NCBI GenBank assembly: GCA_945875935.1 | Contig: CAMCNE010000081.1 | Span: 1-10,039, forward strand | Length of the DNA stretch: 10,039 bases | Source: Bordetella parapertussis | Lineage (GTDB): Bacteria; Pseudomonadota; Gammaproteobacteria; Burkholderiales; Burkholderiaceae_C | Reading direction: 5' to 3' | Shown here: one piece after another, positions 6,253 to 10,039 of the stretch | How the letters are laid out: every line of letters begins with the position of its first letter | Numbering within the stretch: the stretch's first letter is position 1 | Translations under genes and position numbers: made by a program | The notes under the pieces: generated by a model | What the model was told of the DNA's origin: nothing | The model's database searches: none | Seen by the model: only the letters and a program-made list of their open reading frames with translations

Positions 6253-6420
6253 GGGCAAGCGCTTTTCCGATTGTTTGTCGCGGCAGTCGATGAAACACTC
6301 TGCCCCGGTGCGATGCGCTTTGGCTTGGCATTGTTCACCCAGTCGGCGCAGCCACATCGTGCGGCTGCGAGTTCACTCACGGCTCGCACCTCGGGGCCCT
6401 CTTTTCACAGGAGCTCAAGC
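6253..6420. other. Divergent intergenic region, antiporter / carbonic anhydrase
   Basis: This 168 bp gap should hold the promoters of both the antiporter-dmeF unit (leftward) and the carbonic anhydrase gene (rightward). I find no convincing -35/-10 pair on either strand. It contains a short palindrome AAGCGCTT (6257-6264) just before the antiporter ATG, and a TTGGCTTGGCATTG stretch near 6323 that falls short of a sigma-54 site. Nothing here looks coding. Confidence 0.5.
6409..6413 (+). promoter_or_regulatory. Ribosome-binding site that decides the carbonic anhydrase start
   Basis: AGGAG, 7 nt before the ATG at 6421. This strong site fixes the start, and so confirms that the two N-terminal cysteines belong to the precursor. 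The reading frame is open for a long way upstream, but only as a shadow of the antiporter and dmeF genes. Confidence 0.8.
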
Positions 6421-7179
6421 ATGTTCTGCAACTTCTGCGGCCTCGGAAAACCTGGCCTTTTCACCACCGAAAACGAGTCGCCCAACGCGAGCCGTCGCCA
6501 CTGGCTGCGCGCTGGCGCGCTCGCCGCCGCCATGCCATGGGCGCTGGGCTCCGCGCTGGCCGCCGATGCCCCCGAAGCGGCCGCACCCAATGCCATCGCG
6601 CCGGCCGATGCGCTCAAGCGCCTGATGGAAGGCAACGCGCGCTATGCGGCCAACACACCGCAAGAGCGCGACTTTTCCGCGGGCCGGGCGGCCCGTGCCC
6701 AAGCCCAGTACCCGGTGGCCGCGATCCTCAGCTGCGCCGATTCGCGCGTGGCGCCAGAGTTCGCCTTCGACCAGGGGCCGGGCGAGCTGTTCATCACGCG
6801 GGTGGCGGGCAACTACTTGACGTCTGACCTGCTGTCGTCGCTCGAGTACGGCGTGGCCGTGCTTGGCGCGCCGCTGCTCATGGTGCTGGGTCACACCCAC
6901 TGCGGCGCAGTGTCGGCCGGCGTCAAGTCGATCGAAGCCAAGAAGCCGCTGCCTGGCCACATCCAGGACATCGTCACCGCGATGCAACCGGCGGTCATCA
7001 AGGCCATGGCCGGCAAGGACGGCAGCCTGCTGGATCGCGCCATCGTCGAGAACGTGAACGTCCAGAAGCTGGCGCTGCAGACCAAGCCTTCGCTGGTCAA
7101 GAAGATGTACGCCGCGAAGAAGATCGACATCGTCGGCGCCGTCTACGACCTGGCCACCGGCAAGGTGACCCTGGTCTGA
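6421..7179 (+). CDS. Beta-carbonic anhydrase, Tat-exported
   Basis: Zinc enzyme interconverting CO2 and bicarbonate, predicted to act in the periplasm. The 252-residue precursor starts with a long n-region carrying Cys3-x-x-Cys6. A twin-arginine motif follows, SRRHWLRAG (24-32), then the hydrophobic stretch ALAAAMPWALGSALA and a likely cleavage after Ala47 (ALA/AD). The mature domain has the beta-class zinc ligands: Cys105 and the Asp107-Arg109 dyad in SCADSR, then His158 and Cys161 in GHTHCGAV. Other conserved parts are FITRVAGNYL (124-133) and SLEYGVAVLGAPLLMVLGH (140-158). The C-terminus IVGAVYDLATGKVTLV is typical of the family. An excellent Shine-Dalgarno site and a terminator directly after the stop indicate a single-gene transcript. 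Export through Tat implies the protein folds and takes up zinc in the cytosol first. A periplasmic enzyme could supply bicarbonate or manage proton balance near the divergent antiporter; that link is inference. Confidence 0.93.
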   Translation: MFCNFCGLGKPGLFTTENESPNASRRHWLRAGALAAAMPWALGSALAADAPEAAAPNAIAPADALKRLMEGNARYAANTPQERDFSAGRAARAQAQYPVAAILSCADSRVAPEFAFDQGPGELFITRVAGNYLTSDLLSSLEYGVAVLGAPLLMVLGHTHCGAVSAGVKSIEAKKPLPGHIQDIVTAMQPAVIKAMAGKDGSLLDRAIVENVNVQKLALQTKPSLVKKMYAAKKIDIVGAVYDLATGKVTLV

Positions 7180-7186
7180 TCGAGTC

Positions 7187-7223
7187 CGGTTGGAGCCGCA
7201 TGCGCCGTGGCTCCAACCGTTTT
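7187..7223 (+). terminator. Rho-independent terminator after carbonic anhydrase
   Basis: A perfect 11 bp inverted repeat, CGGTTGGAGCC (7187-7197) and GGCTCCAACCG (7209-7219), encloses an 11 nt loop and is followed at once by TTTT (7220-7223). It begins 7 nt after the carbonic anhydrase stop codon. It separates that gene from pepP, which starts 42 bp further on with its own promoter-like sequence. Confidence 0.9.
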
Positions 7224-7252
7224 CATCGCTGCCCCGCCGCGCCTTGCGTGGC

Positions 7253-7258
7253 TATAGT
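7253..7258 (+). promoter_or_regulatory. -10 box of a putative leaderless pepP promoter
   Basis: TATAGT matches TATAAT at five of six positions and ends 6 nt before the pepP ATG at 7265, so the expected transcription start falls on the start codon. No Shine-Dalgarno site is present. The -35 position, 16-17 bp upstream, holds only a C-rich stretch (TGCCCCG, 7230-7236). The preceding terminator makes an independent promoter here likely. Confidence 0.5.
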
Positions 7259-7264
7259 GGCCGC

Positions 7265-8650
7265 ATGAACCCATCCAGCTTCATCGCACGCCGCTCGCAC
7301 CTGGCTCAACTGCTGCAAATGCAAGGCGGTGGCGTGGCCTTGCTGCCCACGGCGCCCGAGCGCCAGCGCAATGCCGACACCCACCACCCCTACCGCCACG
7401 ACAGCCACTTCCACTACCTGAGCGGCTTCAATGAGCCCGAAGCATGGCTGCTGCTGCGCAGCGACGGCCACTGCACGGTGTTCTGTCGCGCGAGCCATCC
7501 CGAACGCGAGATCTGGGACGGTCGCCGGCTGGGCATCGATGCAGCACCGCAGGCGCTCGGTGTGGACGCCGCGCTGCCAGTCGAAGCCCTCGACGAGACG
7601 ATGGCAGCCGTGCTGGCCGACCAGCGCGCGGTGTGGTTCCCGTTCGGGCGTGGCGCCGAACTTCACACGCGGGTTGCGGGATGGGTCGCGCAGGTGAGAT
7701 CGCGCGAGCGCAGCGGCATCGAATGCCCAACGCAACTGCATGACCTGCATCCGCTGATGGCCGAGATGCGGCTGCTCAAGGATGCGGACGAGCTCGCCAC
7801 CATGCGGCGCGCTGCGGCCATTTCGGCCGGAGCGCACCTGCGCGCCATGCGCTATTGCGCGCAGCGTTTTCGCGAAGGTGCGACCGCCTTGCCCGAGTAC
7901 GAGATCGAAGCCGAGCTGCTGCATGAATTTCGACGTCACGGCTCGCAAAGCCCGGCCTACCCCAGCATCGTGGCAGCCGGTGCCAATGCCTGCGTGCTGC
8001 ACCACGCGGCGGGCACGTCCGAATTGCATCCAGGCGAGTTGTGCCTGATCGATGCGGGCTGCGAACTCGATGGCTATGCCAGCGACATCACGCGCACCTT
8101 TCCGGCCGATGGTCGGTTCAGCGCGCCGCAGCGAACGCTCTATGAGCTGGTGCTGGCAGCGCAACAGGCTGCCATCGAAGCCACCCGGCCTGGCGCACGT
8201 CAGCGCGATGCCCATCACGCCGCGGTGCGCGTGCTGGCGCAGGGCATGCTCGATGTGGGGCTGCTGTCGCGCGATGTGCATGGCGATGTCGATGCGGTGA
8301 TTGAGAGTGCTGCTTACCGACAGTTCTACATGCACGGCACCGGACATTGGCTGGGCCGCGACGTGCACGATGTGGGCGACTACATGGCGCTCGACGAAGC
8401 GCCCGTCGAGCAGCCCGACGGACTCGGCGGCACGGTGGTCAAGCGCCCTTCGCGGGTGCTGCAAGCCGGCATGGTGGTGACGCTGGAGCCGGGCCTGTAC
8501 GTGAGGCCGGCCGCAGACGTGCCCGAGCATTTCTGGCACATCGGCATTCGCATCGAAGACGACGCGGTGGTCACCGCAGACGGCTGCGAGCTGATCAGCC
8601 GCGGCGTGCCGGTGGCGCCCGATGCCATCGAGGCGTGGATGCGCGGCTGA
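7265..8650 (+). CDS. pepP: Xaa-Pro aminopeptidase P
   Basis: Cytosolic dinuclear-manganese metallopeptidase (family M24B) that removes an N-terminal residue standing before proline. The 461 residues are close to the 441 of E. coli PepP. The N-terminal creatinase-like domain runs from about 1 to 170, including HPYRHDSHFHYLSGFNEPEA (41-60). The pita-bread catalytic domain carries the five expected metal ligands: Asp263 in LIDAGCELDG, Asp274 in YASDITRTFP, His361 in HGTGHWLGRDVHDVG, Glu408 in TLEPGLYV, and Glu431 in GIRIEDDAVV. His246 in VLHHAAG matches the conserved substrate-binding His. The ATG at 7265 is chosen because the family N-terminus begins there and a -10-like box lies directly before it; a TTG at 7190 would run through the upstream terminator. 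The ubiH-family gene follows after 37 bp, the same order as in E. coli, which suggests one transcript. No biochemical link between the two is known to me. Confidence 0.95.
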   Translation: MNPSSFIARRSHLAQLLQMQGGGVALLPTAPERQRNADTHHPYRHDSHFHYLSGFNEPEAWLLLRSDGHCTVFCRASHPEREIWDGRRLGIDAAPQALGVDAALPVEALDETMAAVLADQRAVWFPFGRGAELHTRVAGWVAQVRSRERSGIECPTQLHDLHPLMAEMRLLKDADELATMRRAAAISAGAHLRAMRYCAQRFREGATALPEYEIEAELLHEFRRHGSQSPAYPSIVAAGANACVLHHAAGTSELHPGELCLIDAGCELDGYASDITRTFPADGRFSAPQRTLYELVLAAQQAAIEATRPGARQRDAHHAAVRVLAQGMLDVGLLSRDVHGDVDAVIESAAYRQFYMHGTGHWLGRDVHDVGDYMALDEAPVEQPDGLGGTVVKRPSRVLQAGMVVTLEPGLYVRPAADVPEHFWHIGIRIEDDAVVTADGCELISRGVPVAPDAIEAWMRG

Positions 8651-8687
8651 GCGCCTGACCACCAGCAACGCCACAGACCCTCGCTTC

Positions 8688-9968
8688 GTGAACGACAACC
8701 GACCCCGCGATCATTCCAGCACCACCGAGCCACGGCCCCTGAGGCTGGCGGTGGTGGGCGCCGGGCCGGTGGGCCTGTCGCTGGCGCTGCATGCCGCACG
8801 CAGCCTGCCGCAAGCGCACATCAGCGTGTTCGACACCCGAGCCATCGACACCGATGTGTCGGGTGACCCGCGCACGCTGGCGATGTCGCTGGGCAGCGTG
8901 CAGTTGCTGCAGCGGCTGGGCGCCTGGCCTGGCGACCTCGCGCAGCCGATCACCGAGGTGCATGTGTCGCAGCACGGCCCCTCACTTGACGGCCTGCTCG
9001 GTGATCGCCTGGGCCGCTGGATCGGTGAGCCACATGTGCGCATCAGCGCCGCCGAAACAGGTGTGCCGATGCTCGGCGCGGTGCTGTCTTACGGTGCAGT
9101 CACCAGTGCGCTGCAGCGCGCCTGGCTGCAGGCCAGCGCGGCCGATCCAACGCGTCTGATCAACCGGTTTTCAACGCCGGTGCGCTCGCTCAAGCCGCTG
9201 GACCGCGCCATGGGTGAGGCTGGCGTGGAGGTTGACTCCGACATCGCCGAGTCGTTTGATCTGGCGGTGGTTGCCGAAGGCGGCGTGTTTGCCGATCAGG
9301 CGCGCAAGTCCATCAGCCGCGACTACGGCCAGGTGGCCTGGGTCGGTCGGGTGACGCTCGATGGCGCGCGCACGGGCGCGGCCTATGAGCGCTTCACGCG
9401 GCATGGCCCGGCCGCGCTGCTGCCGCTGGGGCCGGGGCGCTCGGCGCTGGTGTGGTGCGTGGATGTGCGCGACGACCCGGTCGCCCCGCTTGACGACGAA
9501 CAGCGCTGCACGGTGCTCAACACCATCTTTCCGGCCGAGGCGGGGCGCATCACATCGATCTCGGCGCTCAAGCGCTTTCCGCTCGGGCTGAACGCCGAGC
9601 GCACGCTGATCGACAGCGTGCAGTTCAACGGGCGACGCACGCCCGGCCGCACGGCACGCATCGGCAATGCGGCGCAAACGCTGCACCCGGTGGCCGGCCA
9701 GGGCCTGAACCTCGGGCTGCGCGACGCCTTCGTGCTGGTGCGCGAACTCAGCCGGCACGCCGACATCGACCGTGCGCTGCGCGGGCTCGAATGGCAGCGC
9801 GCGCCGGATCGCTGGTCGACCATCATCGCCACCGATTTCCTCGCGCGCAGCTTCACCTGGCAACTGCCCGGAGCGGGCGCGGCGCGCGGGCTCGGGCTGG
9901 CCGCGCTGCAGGCGATTTCGCCTTTGAAATCGGCGCTCACACGACAGATGATGTTCGGCCGACGCTGA
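8688..9968 (+). CDS. ubiH: UbiH-family FAD monooxygenase, ubiquinone biosynthesis
   Basis: Flavoprotein hydroxylase of the UbiH/UbiF/UbiI/COQ6 family, which adds a ring hydroxyl during ubiquinone synthesis using O2 and NAD(P)H. With the chosen start it has 426 residues. The FAD dinucleotide fold AVVGAGPVGLSLAL is at 21-34. The second conserved strand reads DLAVVAEGG (191-199), where many relatives have a DG pair. RFTRHGPAALLPLG (235-248) and VWCV follow. The FAD ribityl and family signature begins at IGNAAQTLHPVAGQG (325-339) and continues LNLGLRDA. Position next to pepP, as in E. coli pepP-ubiH, supports UbiH, but the exact ring position cannot be read from sequence. The start is uncertain. 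GTG at 8688 leaves a short N-terminal tail and a 37 bp gap after pepP, but has no clear Shine-Dalgarno site. ATG at 8622 would add 22 residues and overlap pepP by 29 bp, suggesting translational coupling. Confidence 0.9.
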   Translation: MNDNRPRDHSSTTEPRPLRLAVVGAGPVGLSLALHAARSLPQAHISVFDTRAIDTDVSGDPRTLAMSLGSVQLLQRLGAWPGDLAQPITEVHVSQHGPSLDGLLGDRLGRWIGEPHVRISAAETGVPMLGAVLSYGAVTSALQRAWLQASAADPTRLINRFSTPVRSLKPLDRAMGEAGVEVDSDIAESFDLAVVAEGGVFADQARKSISRDYGQVAWVGRVTLDGARTGAAYERFTRHGPAALLPLGPGRSALVWCVDVRDDPVAPLDDEQRCTVLNTIFPAEAGRITSISALKRFPLGLNAERTLIDSVQFNGRRTPGRTARIGNAAQTLHPVAGQGLNLGLRDAFVLVRELSRHADIDRALRGLEWQRAPDRWSTIIATDFLARSFTWQLPGAGAARGLGLAALQAISPLKSALTRQMMFGRR

Positions 9969-10039
9969 ATTCGCTGCCGCCAACGCCGCTCGCGTGATGC
10001 CCTTCACGGCAGTCATCACCCGAAGTCACGCCACGCCGC
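9969..10039. other. Right-edge flank, no supported gene
   Basis: The 71 bp after the ubiH stop contain a short plus-strand frame from ATG 9997 that is open to the window edge (MPFTAVITRSHATP). It has no ribosome-binding site and no recognisable sequence, so I do not call it. GTGATG (9994-9999) and CATCAC (10014-10019) form a 6 bp inverted repeat without a T-run, too weak to be called a terminator. Confidence 0.4.

Noticed and set aside
6320..6345. Possible sigma-54 (-24/-12) promoter TTGGCTTGGCATTGTT
   Set aside because: The GG is present but the required GC at the -12 element is not; spacing and flanks do not fit.
4834..6420. Long plus-strand extension upstream of the carbonic anhydrase frame
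   Set aside because: It runs antisense through the antiporter gene and part of dmeF, is rich in Gln, His and Arg, and the strong Shine-Dalgarno site at 6409 sets the real start at 6421.
7223..8698. Minus-strand frame of 491 codons opposite pepP
   Set aside because: Shadow of pepP, whose metal ligands and motifs are complete on the plus strand.
9171..10019. Minus-strand frame opposite the ubiH-family gene
   Set aside because: Shadow frame, rich in Arg and Ala; the plus-strand gene carries the FAD signatures.
9994..10039. Possible start of a further gene at ATG 9997
   Set aside because: Only 14 codons before the edge, no ribosome-binding site or promoter, and no recognisable sequence.

Overview
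The window looks like chromosomal DNA of a GC-rich betaproteobacterium, most likely order Burkholderiales (Rubrivivax/Leptothrix/Comamonadaceae type). The grounds are the uniform high GC with strong GC3 codon bias, the tkt-gap pair, a DmeF-type metal exporter, and a pepP-ubiH pair. I see no phage genes, insertion sequence, tRNA, rRNA or CRISPR array, and base composition does not change abruptly. It is dense with genes: eight complete genes plus the first codons of a ninth, and no gap over 170 bp.

Left part, minus strand (1-3182): transketolase (tkt, 1140-3182) is followed 40 bp later by glyceraldehyde-3-phosphate dehydrogenase (gap, 101-1099). Another minus-strand gene with a signal peptide begins at 55 and runs off the left edge. 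tkt and gap supply carbon flow through the pentose-phosphate pathway and lower glycolysis or gluconeogenesis; no other Calvin-cycle gene is visible.

Middle: a MurU-like sugar-1-phosphate nucleotidyltransferase (3248-4003, plus), probably for peptidoglycan recycling, is divergent from tkt across 65 bp. It converges, with only 7 bp between stop codons, on a minus-strand pair: a YbaL-like CPA2 antiporter membrane protein (5044-6252) and a DmeF-type cobalt/nickel exporter (4011-5015). Divergent from that pair is a Tat-exported beta-carbonic anhydrase (6421-7179) with a strong intrinsic terminator just behind it. These three genes share a plausible theme of proton, bicarbonate and metal balance at the envelope.

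Right part, plus strand: Xaa-Pro aminopeptidase (pepP, 7265-8650) and a UbiH-family ubiquinone hydroxylase (8688-9968), the same pair as in E. coli.

Most of this is ordinary housekeeping DNA, and I do not see a convincing new multi-gene system. The points most worth a second look are: three genes whose -10-like hexamer ends 6-7 nt before the ATG, implying leaderless mRNAs; an antiporter that stops where its regulatory RCK domain should begin; a carbonic anhydrase with a Cys-x-x-Cys pair ahead of its twin-arginine motif; and the possibility that the exporter/antiporter/carbonic anhydrase block interrupts an ancestral murU-pepP-ubiH neighbourhood.
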